From Ligilactobacillus ruminis DSM 20403 = NBRC 102161 (GTDB lineage: Bacteria; Bacillota; Bacilli; Lactobacillales; Lactobacillaceae), in the NCBI RefSeq assembly GCF_900113455.1, contig NZ_FOPI01000021.1, forward strand, positions 1-39,856: a DNA stretch of 39,856 nucleotides, in the 5' to 3' direction. Under the pieces are notes generated by a model. That model was not told where the DNA came from. It made no database searches and was given only the letters and a program-made list of their open reading frames with translations. The translations under genes and the position numbers were made by a program. Positions 1 through 7,389 of the stretch are shown here, in pieces. Every line of letters starts with the position of its first letter. Within the stretch, counting starts at the first letter, position 1.

Positions 1-131
1 TGAGCAGTGGATTCCGCCATCAGAATACTATTGAGACTTTTACGCAGCAGTTCGCGAAATACCTGATCGTGATCCTTTGAAAGAAGTTGTAGAATTTCCT
101 CTTGATTTAAGGTAATATTTAATTGAGCCAT
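1..131 (-). CDS. IS256-family transposase, N-terminal fragment (cut by window edge)
   Basis: The minus strand from 131 reads MAQLNITLNQEEILQLL, followed by a charged helix containing DHDQVF and then RELLRKSLNSILMAES. I recognise this as the usual N-terminus of DDE transposases of the IS256 (mutator) family in lactobacilli. Only about 43 codons are inside the window; the catalytic DDE residues lie beyond it. A strong ribosome binding site (GGAGGA, 139-144) sits seven bases before the ATG, which fixes the start. The protein would cut and rejoin the ends of its own element. Confidence 0.75.
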   Translation of the reverse strand, partial: MAQLNITLNQEEILQLLSKDHDQVFRELLRKSLNSILMAESTA

Positions 132-235
132 TTGTTTGTCCTCCTAGTATTATTTTGTTAGGTGATTTAATTATACCTGGGAGACGAGCACTTGGCTCTC
201 TTTTTTTTATCAATTTACACCATTATACGGGCATA
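1..235 (-). mobile_element. IS256-family element, 5' end (continues beyond the window)
   Basis: This stretch holds the first codons of an IS256-type transposase read on the minus strand, its ribosome binding site, a short leader and the probable left terminus. The motif AATTTACAC at 212-220 also occurs near the right end of the IS remnant at 3501-3509, which is why I place the outer boundary near 230-237. The two terminal sequences are only partly alike beyond this motif, so the edge element and the remnant may be related but different IS elements. The element interrupts a glycosyltransferase gene whose first 25 or so codons lie directly outside it. Confidence 0.7.
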
Positions 236-309
236 ACCGTTTCCTGGTAGAACAGGGGAAGACTGTCCTCTTCATAGTAGCATGGGACAATGATTGATAG
301 TGTCTTCAT
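235..309 (-). pseudogene. Family 2 glycosyltransferase, 5' remnant cut by the IS element
   Basis: Read on the minus strand from the ATG at 309, the sequence encodes MKTLSIIVPCYYEEDSLPLF and then YQETVMP before running into the IS terminus. The IIVPCYYEEDSLP block is the nucleotide-binding start of GtrB/DPM1-like family 2 glycosyltransferases, which transfer sugars to undecaprenyl phosphate; compare VPCYNEEEVLPE in the intact gene at 16057. A GGAGGA ribosome binding site (315-320) and a promoter (402-430) remain in place, so the truncated start is probably still transcribed. The rest of the gene, if it survives, lies beyond the element to the left of the window. The exact junction is uncertain by several bases. 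Confidence 0.6.
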
Positions 310-401
310 AATGGTCCTCCGATTTTTAATTTGGAAAAAGTCTGTTGATTCTAATTGATCATAGGAATGATTCATGTATGCTGTTACGATTGAAGTCCTG
401 A

Positions 402-430
402 ATTATAATTTAGAAAATACCTTTGGTTAA
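402..430 (-). promoter_or_regulatory. Promoter for the truncated glycosyltransferase
   Basis: On the minus strand, TTAACC (425-430) and TATAAT (402-407) are separated by 17 bases. This is a good sigma-A match pointing at the ATG at 309. Confidence 0.45.
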
Positions 431-481
431 TATAATTATCGGTAGCATTCAAATGACAGTATACATTACACAGTATAACAC

Positions 482-509
482 TTTGAAGAGGTTGCTTTTC
501 TGATAATAT
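482..509 (+). promoter_or_regulatory. Probable promoter of the gene at 584
   Basis: TTTGAA (482-487), a 16-base spacer, and an extended -10 (TGA then TATAAT-like TAATAT, 501-509) precede the start codon by about 75 bases. The rest of 310-583 shows no gene that I can support on either strand. Confidence 0.4.
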
Positions 510-583
510 GTGTATTATCATGGAATTTGTTAATTCAATTTCAAGATGTATTACATAACTTTTTAGTATACGGAGGGCAAAAG

Positions 584-2341
584 ATGAATTTATCAAAAAG
601 GAAGATAGAAACTGAAAGGTGTATCTTGAACAACATTTTGATTTTATTTAGTTTTTTTGTTGCGTCTTATCTCTACATGTACATATTCTTGAAAGGAGGA
701 TACAGTACGATTGCCAGTGATAGATTTTTTCATATAGAACGTTTTGAAGAAGCGTACAGAAATCTTAAAACTGGACATGTTTTTTCGATGATTTCGACAT
801 TTAGCAGTCTTCGTGTTGGACAAGCAATTGGTACTTATTATCCTTCAGGAAATCTAATTGTTTATGCTATTATACGTAGCATTATTCATAAACCTGTGAC
901 ATCAATTTTTATATTCTTCATGATTGGAAGATTTATTGGTTTTGTTGTTTCTTATTATAGTTGTAAATGTGTCACTAAAAGAAAAGACATATCGTACGTT
1001 TTTTCAATTCTATATACATTGTGTCCTTATATGATGCATAACGATTACAAAAGATACGATGTTGGTGAAAGCTGGGCAAGTATATTCATACCGATGGCTT
1101 TCAGTGGTTTGTATATTGTGTTGTTTAGGAAAGAACGTTTCAAGGGATCATTGTTACTTGGCTTGGGCATGGCTTTAATAACATATAGCCACATTCTTTC
1201 AACAGTATTTGCTATTATAATTTTAATGATTATTTATGTTACAACATTGAATATACAGAATGACAGAATTAATTCTTTTAAGTTTCTAGCAGTAAGTGTA
1301 TTTATATATATAATATCTACGGCAGGATTCATTATTCCATTTATAAAATCCATGCTCACTAATGAGGTTCAGAATCCACAGACAGAATACTTTAATCTAT
1401 CTATAGAAATGAGCAGCCTAGTATCAGAGTCACTAAAAAACTGCATTGATATTCCTAATGTCGGATTTATTTTAATTATAACTGCATTAATTGGATTATT
1501 TTCTCTATATAAGCGTGATAAGCGAGATATTTTCGAAAGATATATATATGTGTGTGGGGTGCTTTTGCTTATTTTTTCAACGTCTCTGTTCCCTTGGGGA
1601 GAATTGTCTAATACAGCGGTAAGTATAATTCAGTTTCCTTGGAGAATATTAACTTTCGCTATTATGTTTCTTTCATTATATGCATCAATGATTATATGCA
1701 ATGCTGATTTCAAGGCATTGAAATATATTGTAATTTTGTTGACTGTTCTTTTTAGTATATCGGCTATCAGTCAGCGGCGTGACAACAGTTTAGTAAAGTC
1801 CAAGGAAGATCCAGCACCTTCAGAATTGTGGTTTATGAAACTTAATAATGACAATTATTCCAAGGCAATATCTATAAACAGAGATACTGATTCTGCTGTG
1901 TTGGTCAGAGATTACCTTCCCAAGAGAAGTATTCCAAAAGCAAATGATATATATAATCACAATGCATATGTCAATGGTAAGAGATATGGTGTAAGGAAGA
2001 AGGACATTAAATCTGGTTATCAGGAAGAAACGTTTACCTTGAATGATGTCACTTCAAGAAAGGCCGATATCATACTCCCATTTGTTGTATATGATGTTAG
2101 TAATTATAAATTAACTGTCAATGGCAGAAATGAGAAATTGAAAGTAGATAAGTACTCTAGAGCAAAAATTGAAAAAGCTAAAGAAATTCGAAATGTCAAT
2201 ATAAAAATAAAATATATAACTCCAACATATATTGTTGTTTTCAGATATGTATCATTTATTTCGATAATCGTTATTTTTGTTATTTTATTAGCTGATGAAT
2301 GGGTGAGCTTTTATAGGAGGACAATTAATTTAGATGATTGA
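584..2341 (+). CDS. PTPS-related GT-C-like multi-spanning membrane protein
   Basis: The 585-residue protein has a string of hydrophobic segments up to about residue 415, followed by a soluble region of about 130 residues and a final membrane helix near the C-terminus. It resembles the 6-pyruvoyl-tetrahydropterin-synthase-related membrane family (PF10131), which despite its name looks like a GT-C glycosyltransferase. The second copy at 7382-9127 shares its layout: an early FHxxRxEqi-type motif, an ITYSHILS/IIYSHVLS block and a FPW block. I chose the ATG at 584 because CGGAGG (571-576) precedes it. The stop overlaps the start of the next gene (2334), indicating an operon. The sequence is visibly richer in A+T than the threonine genes, which hints at acquisition by transfer. 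The substrate is unknown; surface-polymer glycosylation is likely. Confidence 0.7.
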   Translation: MNLSKRKIETERCILNNILILFSFFVASYLYMYIFLKGGYSTIASDRFFHIERFEEAYRNLKTGHVFSMISTFSSLRVGQAIGTYYPSGNLIVYAIIRSIIHKPVTSIFIFFMIGRFIGFVVSYYSCKCVTKRKDISYVFSILYTLCPYMMHNDYKRYDVGESWASIFIPMAFSGLYIVLFRKERFKGSLLLGLGMALITYSHILSTVFAIIILMIIYVTTLNIQNDRINSFKFLAVSVFIYIISTAGFIIPFIKSMLTNEVQNPQTEYFNLSIEMSSLVSESLKNCIDIPNVGFILIITALIGLFSLYKRDKRDIFERYIYVCGVLLLIFSTSLFPWGELSNTAVSIIQFPWRILTFAIMFLSLYASMIICNADFKALKYIVILLTVLFSISAISQRRDNSLVKSKEDPAPSELWFMKLNNDNYSKAISINRDTDSAVLVRDYLPKRSIPKANDIYNHNAYVNGKRYGVRKKDIKSGYQEETFTLNDVTSRKADIILPFVVYDVSNYKLTVNGRNEKLKVDKYSRAKIEKAKEIRNVNIKIKYITPTYIVVFRYVSFISIIVIFVILLADEWVSFYRRTINLDD

Positions 2342-3036
2342 TAAAAAAGCGAACGGATACTGATTGCTATTACAACTGTTATAACGACATTGCTATTAGT
2401 AATGATACTTTGGGTTAATGGATTCATCCCTTGGGGTAGCAATAAATCATTGGCATCTATGGATGCTCATATTCAGTATATTGATCTTTTTGCATATCTT
2501 AAGTATGTCCTCGCAGGCAAAAACAGTTTTTCGTATACATTCTCAAACATGCTTGGTGACGGAGCCTTTGCAATTTTCAGTTATTATCTGTCATCACCAA
2601 TCAATTTGCTGGTGTTATTTTTCAACAAGGAAAATTTACGTGCGTTCTTTGACATTGCCGTTGTCATCAAGCTGTCCTTGGCTGCTTTTACATGCAGCTG
2701 GTTTTTTGTTGAAACATTTAGGGAAAGAATCAACAACAGATTGAAATATGCAATGACAGTCGTCCTTTCCGTCAGTTATGCTCTCTGTCAGTACAACATA
2801 GCGCAGAGCAGCAACATCATGTGGCTTGATGGTGTCTATATGCTGCCGTTGTTTCTTCTATTTATTCACAAAGTTGTCACTGGCGAGTCCAAAGGATGGA
2901 AACTGGCGGTTGCCGTAGGATACATGATAATTGCCAACTGGTACAGCGCAGGCATAAACTGCATCTTCTCCGGCGTCTAGTTCATTTTTGAGTATGCAAG
3001 AAATTTCAGACATCAGAAGACGTTGCTGAATCTGCC

Positions 3037-3357
3037 ATGTCATGCCTCGATGAAGGCTTTGAAAGTGCCATGACCGTCATGGCGCTTCCTAAGAATTTGC
3101 GGAGATATTTCAGAACATCAAACCATATAGAAAAACTGAACAAAGAGCTGAAGCGACGTTCTTCCGTCATCGGAATCTTCCCAAACGAGAACTCGCTGAT
3201 GCGGCTGATGGGTTCCGTTCTGTTGGAAAGAAACGATGCTGTGATCGCGAAGAAGGAAATATTCAGTCCGGCAAATTATACATTGATGTCCAATTCCAAG
3301 ACAGTTGCTGAACTCAGAAAATTGGCGGAGGAACAACAAAAACTAAGAGCTGCGTGA
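3037..3357 (+). pseudogene. IS256-family transposase, C-terminal fragment
   Basis: The fragment reads MSCLDEGFESAMTVMALP and then contains RTSNHIEKLNKELKRRS and VIGIFPNENSLMRLMGS. This is the C-terminal block of IS256-family transposases, in which the E of the EKLN..LKRR helix is the last catalytic DDE residue. The frame is open upstream (EDVAESA) but has no start codon or N-terminal catalytic domain, so it cannot be active. The last 60 or so residues closely match those at the right window edge, differing mainly at EIFSPANYTLMSN versus AIFSPVTYAKMIK. Confidence 0.75.
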
Positions 3358-3364
3358 GGTGTAG

Positions 3365-3476
3365 CACTCTTTACGAAACTGTCAAGGAAACCTCTTCGAG
3401 GTGCGCAGAGGGCACCCTTGACAGCTCCTTCAAGAGTGCTGGTGCACAGACATGGATGCAATGGCATCCCTTGCAC
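3365..3476 (+). other. Structured non-coding 3' end of the IS element
   Basis: Downstream of the transposase stop, CACTCTT (3365-3371) can pair with AAGAGTG (3432-3438). This encloses a second stem, CTGTCAAGG (3379-3387) with CCTTGACAG (3416-3424), which itself encloses small hairpins around ACCTCTTCGAGGT. A separate hairpin follows: GTGCA/TGCAC (3442-3446/3472-3476) around GGATGC/GCATCC (3454-3459/3464-3469). The same structure is in the copy at 39545-39675. It may act as a terminator or as an uncharacterised IS-encoded RNA. Confidence 0.5.
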
Positions 3477-3984
3477 AACTAGTGCCCGGGAGAAAAAATA
3501 ATTTACACACAAATTAGGACTTGACTGTATGTCGACTGATGTCAATAAAGAAACGGCAAACGTCTCTTTGGCAGCTAAAACGTCCTATGACATAAAAAGA
3601 GACGGAGTTGCATTTTATGCATTGGATTTAAAAGAATTTGCCAAAATTACGTCCAAACTAAAAGCACGGGAACCTAAATTTATGCAAATAAAAAATGGCT
3701 ACGTTAAAATCATGACGACTGCCAAAGAAAAGGGATAAAGTCTTTATTTATCGGTCCCGTGTGACAAAGGATGGACGATTAAGCTAAACGGAAAAGACGT
3801 GCAAACGCAGATGATTGGTGATTGTTTATATTTGATTCCGTTGAGGAAAAGAAAGAAAGAATAATTTGAGCATGCACTACAGGGTTCCGGGATTCTTCAA
3901 GGGACTAGTCGCAACTTTGATCGGCATTATTTTGTTGGAAATCTGGATAACTGTCTGCCAATGCTTTAAAGAGAGGAAAATATT

Positions 3985-6273
3985 TTGATTAAGGAAAAAT
4001 ACGATAAAAACTTAGTGGTATGCATCCTGTGTTCTTTAGTGATGGCAGCTGCAATTTTTGGATACTTTATTTATAAAGGAAAAGGGGCTTTTACCGTCGT
4101 TTCTGATTTTAACGGACAACAGTTGACTTTTGCAGCATCTGCCAGACAAGCGTTATTAGCTAACCCGTTAGGTCAATGGGTATGGAATTTGGATCTAGGG
4201 GCATCACTGATTAACGGCTTTGGTTTTTACAATCTTGGAAGTCCGTTTTTTTGGATCAGCATATTGTTTTCAAAGATAAGTTTTCCCTATCTGGCAGGTT
4301 TTTTATATATTCTTAAATATGTTGTCGCCAGCGTAACGGCTTACTTCTATATAAAACTTTTTGTCAAAGATTCAAAATATGCCGTAATAGGTTCGTTGTT
4401 ATATGCGTTTTCAGGATTTCAGACTACGAATTTGATGTTCTTTCATTTTCATGATGTCGTTGCGTTTTTCCCGCTCATGTTACTAGGACTTGAACTTGTT
4501 ATAAAAGATAAAAAATATATGCCCTTTTTCATTTTTGCGGTATTTTTGAACTGCATCGTCAACTATTTCTTTTTTATTCAAGAAGTCATCTTCTTGATAC
4601 TGTATTTTGTAATTCGAGAATGGGATAAAATACGCGATAAGTTCTTTTGGAAAAAATCAGTGCGGTTCATGTGCGGAGGAATCTTAGGAGTCGGAATGGC
4701 TGCCGTGCTTTTTTTGCCGAGCATCATTTATATATCGGGGAATCCCAGAAGCGAGTCATCGTTTTATCTTCAGAATTTGGTATACGATACGCGCAATTTG
4801 CTATTTATAATCAAGGGAATAATTCTTCCCGGGGACGTTATGCGTTCTCAAAGCATCCTGCTTGATTCAAACTTCAACTCCACGTCTTGTTATTTGCCGT
4901 TGTTTGGCGCACTTTTTGCGATTATGTATGCTTTTAAAAACCGCGATTGGTTGCGTAATTTGCTGATTGCTTTATCCGTAATCACGATTTTTCCGATGCT
5001 TCAGCTGGTATTTGTTTTGTTTAAAGGAGAATTTATTTATCAAAGATGGTGGTACATGCTTGTAATCGTCATGGCTTTGGCAACTTCATTGGTTCTTGAA
5101 AGAATTGATGAATATCCGATCGTCAAGTTTGCATCGATATATGCAGCATTTATCGGTGTATTTTATTTGGCGATAAGGTACCTGAAGTTTGACCAAGCGG
5201 CATCAAAAATCATATATCATCAGGATAGATTCTCTCTTTTTGCGCTCATTGCCATTTTAAGCGCATTATCATTGATTATCCTTCATCTTATCAAGCAGCT
5301 GAAATTCATTCCGGTTTTGGGATTGACGATGTCATGCTGCGTGCTGACGACGTTCATGACTTTGAGTTATTATCGCAAAGGAACCAATACTTTTGCTTAT
5401 ATGGCCCAATATAAAACAGGCGAGAAACTGAAGGTGATAAATGACCAGTACAGGTACAATTCGGCAAATAATATTTTGACGATGACCGGTGAGGCCGGGG
5501 GAACGGGATCATTTAGTTCGACGGTTGAGAATTCTTCACGAGAATACGATATGCTTTTTGACAACTACAAGATTACGGAAACCCGCAGTGCGGTTTTGTA
5601 CCATAATTATACGATCAATACGACCATGTCAGGAAATTCAACGGATGATGCAAGAGTTTTGTTGTTGGGCGGAAAGTATGTCGTTACTCAAGACAAAAAT
5701 GTTCAAAATATTGTTAAACGTTATAAAAGCGATGGCGAAAAATATTATGTTCAAGAAATAAAGGCTTGCCCAATCGGATTTGCAGTTGATGAATATATGA
5801 CCCAGAGCAGTCTCATGAAACTCCCCGTAGAAAAAAGAGCACTTGCAATGATGAATGCTGCGCTAATTGACGGTAGCGACCTATCAGATGTTGACGATTT
5901 TGCTAAAAAATATGACGGAAAAGTATCTGCAAAAGAAAAATACAAATACGTTGGTCGTACCGTCAAGGAAAGAGTCAAGAATTTCAAACGTGATAATACT
6001 GGATTTTCATGCAGTACGGATTACAAAAAAGGAAAGCTTGTCTGGTTCTCTGTCCCATATGATAAAGGGTGGGATGCGACCCTTGACGGAAAGAAGATTG
6101 AAATAATCAAATCTGCCGGAATGATGGCAGTCAAAGTTCCTAAGGGAGAACATAATTTGGTGTTCAAGTATCATACTCCTGGTTTTAAATTAGGGATTAT
6201 TGTTTCGATTATTTCATTTATTGTTTTTGGGATTTATGGTGCAATTTTAGTTTTTAGAAAAAGAATAAACTAA
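3985..6273 (+). CDS. YfhO-family membrane protein (GT-C-like glycosyltransferase)
   Basis: The 762-residue protein begins with a membrane helix (CILCSLVMAAAIFGYF). It has about a dozen hydrophobic segments to residue 470 or so, then a soluble region ending in SVPYDKGWDATLDGKKI, and a final helix (GIIVSIISFIVFGIYG). The C-terminal FSVPYDKGWDATLDG block is typical of the YfhO family (PF09586). In Bacillus, YfhO works with the undecaprenyl-phosphate glycosyltransferase CsbB to add N-acetylglucosamine to lipoteichoic acid on the outer face of the membrane. A CsbB/GtrB-like enzyme is encoded at 16057. The start is TTG at 3985, supported by GAGAGG at 3971-3976; it overlaps the end of the decayed YfhO copy, so the two were once adjacent paralogues in one operon. 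The substrate here is inferred. Confidence 0.8.
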   Translation: MIKEKYDKNLVVCILCSLVMAAAIFGYFIYKGKGAFTVVSDFNGQQLTFAASARQALLANPLGQWVWNLDLGASLINGFGFYNLGSPFFWISILFSKISFPYLAGFLYILKYVVASVTAYFYIKLFVKDSKYAVIGSLLYAFSGFQTTNLMFFHFHDVVAFFPLMLLGLELVIKDKKYMPFFIFAVFLNCIVNYFFFIQEVIFLILYFVIREWDKIRDKFFWKKSVRFMCGGILGVGMAAVLFLPSIIYISGNPRSESSFYLQNLVYDTRNLLFIIKGIILPGDVMRSQSILLDSNFNSTSCYLPLFGALFAIMYAFKNRDWLRNLLIALSVITIFPMLQLVFVLFKGEFIYQRWWYMLVIVMALATSLVLERIDEYPIVKFASIYAAFIGVFYLAIRYLKFDQAASKIIYHQDRFSLFALIAILSALSLIILHLIKQLKFIPVLGLTMSCCVLTTFMTLSYYRKGTNTFAYMAQYKTGEKLKVINDQYRYNSANNILTMTGEAGGTGSFSSTVENSSREYDMLFDNYKITETRSAVLYHNYTINTTMSGNSTDDARVLLLGGKYVVTQDKNVQNIVKRYKSDGEKYYVQEIKACPIGFAVDEYMTQSSLMKLPVEKRALAMMNAALIDGSDLSDVDDFAKKYDGKVSAKEKYKYVGRTVKERVKNFKRDNTGFSCSTDYKKGKLVWFSVPYDKGWDATLDGKKIEIIKSAGMMAVKVPKGEHNLVFKYHTPGFKLGIIVSIISFIVFGIYGAILVFRKRIN

Positions 6274-6328
6274 CAAAGGCCCGGATGGGATTTGCAATTA
6301 ATCGCAAATTTCATCCGGGTCTTTGTTT
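6272..6328. terminator. Bidirectional intrinsic terminator with TTGCAATTAAT core
   Basis: AACAAAG.CCCGGATG and CATCCGGGTCTTTGTT form a long stem around TTTGCAATTAATCGCAAA. It lies between convergent genes. The same core recurs at 34415 and 36975. Confidence 0.8.
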
Positions 6329-6348
6329 GAGGCATATTTTTCTCAACC

Positions 6349-7389
6349 TTAATTTCTAAATCCAAACATTTTTCTTACAAACGGGATTTTCGACATGATA
6401 AATGCACATCCCAGGTCGATGATCAGTTTACCTACAATAATAAAAACGAGCTGACTTAAATATGTTGCCGGAAGGATGTTGTGTTGAACAAGTTTCCATG
6501 CTATGCGCCACCATGGGAAGAGATCCAGTTCAACAATATGCACGCAAAGGATCAGCAGACTGTATTTTCCAAAATACGCAAGCGGCTTTCCTATAAAAGA
6601 GAGTTTTTTCTCAATAACTCTGGAAATAAGGATTACCATGGCACAGGCGCAGATGCATCCGAAAATGTCGACCATCCCGCGACCGATGTCACAGTTGACC
6701 AGCCAAAAAGATTGGAAGTTTTTCATAAATGATATCCATGTGACAAAAGCAAAGCCAAAACCGAAAATTTTAGCTTCTTTTGGAAGCGAGTTCAATGCAT
6801 CTTTATTCTGTTTCAACAGATATCCCATATACATGAACAATGTCGCGCATGCACCGGCTTGAATGCTGAGAGGGAACCAGAAAAGCTTTCTGGTATAGTA
6901 TCCTAATGCGAATAATCCGAAGATCGCAGCAACTCTGGAAGATTTATTGAAGTTAAGAGAAATTCTGAGGAAGATGCTTCCCCAAAACGTTGCCCACAGG
7001 AACCAGATTGCGCCGATTCCTTTAATAGTGAACGGAACGGTATATGAGCCGCCTGAGCCATAAAGAGAAGCGGACAGCCAACCTTTGAATGCGCTTGCCG
7101 CATCTCCGTGATGTGCGCCAAGCAGCGTTCCTAAAATAATAATTGCAAGGCACGCAATAATGTACGGAACGATCAGGGTTCTGAGTTTGTTTTTGGCAAA
7201 TTCAGGAAGACGGCGCTTGTTGTTGGTAAAATAACCGGTAATAAAGAAGAAAATCGGCACGTGGAAAGTAAATACCACGCGATTGATGGAAGGATTTCCT
7301 AAGTGTCCCAAGATGATGCAGATCATTGCAATGCCTCTTGCAATGTCGACATACTGAAGACGTTTAGTTTTTGATGTTGTTTCATTCAT
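6349..7389 (-). CDS. Acyltransferase-3 family membrane protein
   Basis: The 346-residue protein starts MNETTSKTKRLQYVDIARG and continues IAMICIILGHLG, then FTFHVPIFFFITGYF. These are the signature N-terminal blocks of acyltransferase family 3 (PF01757), including the conserved His of the ILGH and FHVP motifs. About ten membrane helices span the rest. Members O-acetylate or succinylate sugars of surface polysaccharides, peptidoglycan or teichoic acids. The start at 7389 overlaps the stop of the preceding minus-strand gene by eight bases (ATGAATGA), so the two are co-translated; this gene has only a distant ribosome binding site of its own. The acyl acceptor is unknown but is likely the same polymer handled by its membrane-protein neighbour. 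Confidence 0.85.
   Translation of the reverse strand: MNETTSKTKRLQYVDIARGIAMICIILGHLGNPSINRVVFTFHVPIFFFITGYFTNNKRRLPEFAKNKLRTLIVPYIIACLAIIILGTLLGAHHGDAASAFKGWLSASLYGSGGSYTVPFTIKGIGAIWFLWATFWGSIFLRISLNFNKSSRVAAIFGLFALGYYTRKLFWFPLSIQAGACATLFMYMGYLLKQNKDALNSLPKEAKIFGFGFAFVTWISFMKNFQSFWLVNCDIGRGMVDIFGCICACAMVILISRVIEKKLSFIGKPLAYFGKYSLLILCVHIVELDLFPWWRIAWKLVQHNILPATYLSQLVFIIVGKLIIDLGCAFIMSKIPFVRKMFGFRN

Larger units (their letters stand above)
2990..3527 (+). mobile_element. IS256-family remnant (transposase 3' end plus right terminus)
   Basis: Only the last third of the transposase gene, its 3' non-coding part and the right end remain. The right terminus (AATTTACACACAAATTAGG, about 3500-3518, then ACTTGAC) and the structured DNA before it are shared with the element at 39512-39856. 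The two sequences diverge just after GACTTGACTG, which defines the outer edge at about 3525-3527. The left junction inside the YfhO gene cannot be placed exactly. It probably arose by an IS-mediated deletion that removed the left of the element and the middle of the host gene. Confidence 0.7.
2334..3988 (+). pseudogene. YfhO-family membrane protein, decayed and interrupted by an IS remnant
   Basis: The original gene began at ATG 2334 (MIDKK), overlapping the stop of the preceding gene, with AGGAGG at 2315-2320. Four lesions are visible. (1) A run of six A at 2343-2348 leaves the frame; one more A would join MIDKKSERILIAITTV to the long frame. (2) TAG at 2978-2980 sits where the flanking frame continues as FIFEYARN. 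(3) An IS256 remnant, with loss of the middle of the gene, occupies roughly 2990-3527. (4) In the 3' part, which resumes as NVSLAAKTSYDIKRDG, there is an in-frame TAA at 3736-3738 and a further frame change near 3845-3865 before the final membrane helix (YRVPGFFKG through CFKERKIF). The intact YfhO at 3985 follows directly and starts inside the last codons of this pseudogene. YfhO proteins are GT-C-like enzymes that decorate (lipo)teichoic acids with a lipid-linked sugar. Confidence 0.75.

Noticed and set aside
384-596. 70-residue minus-strand open frame
   Set aside because: It overlaps promoters of both flanking genes, has no ribosome binding site and resembles no known protein.
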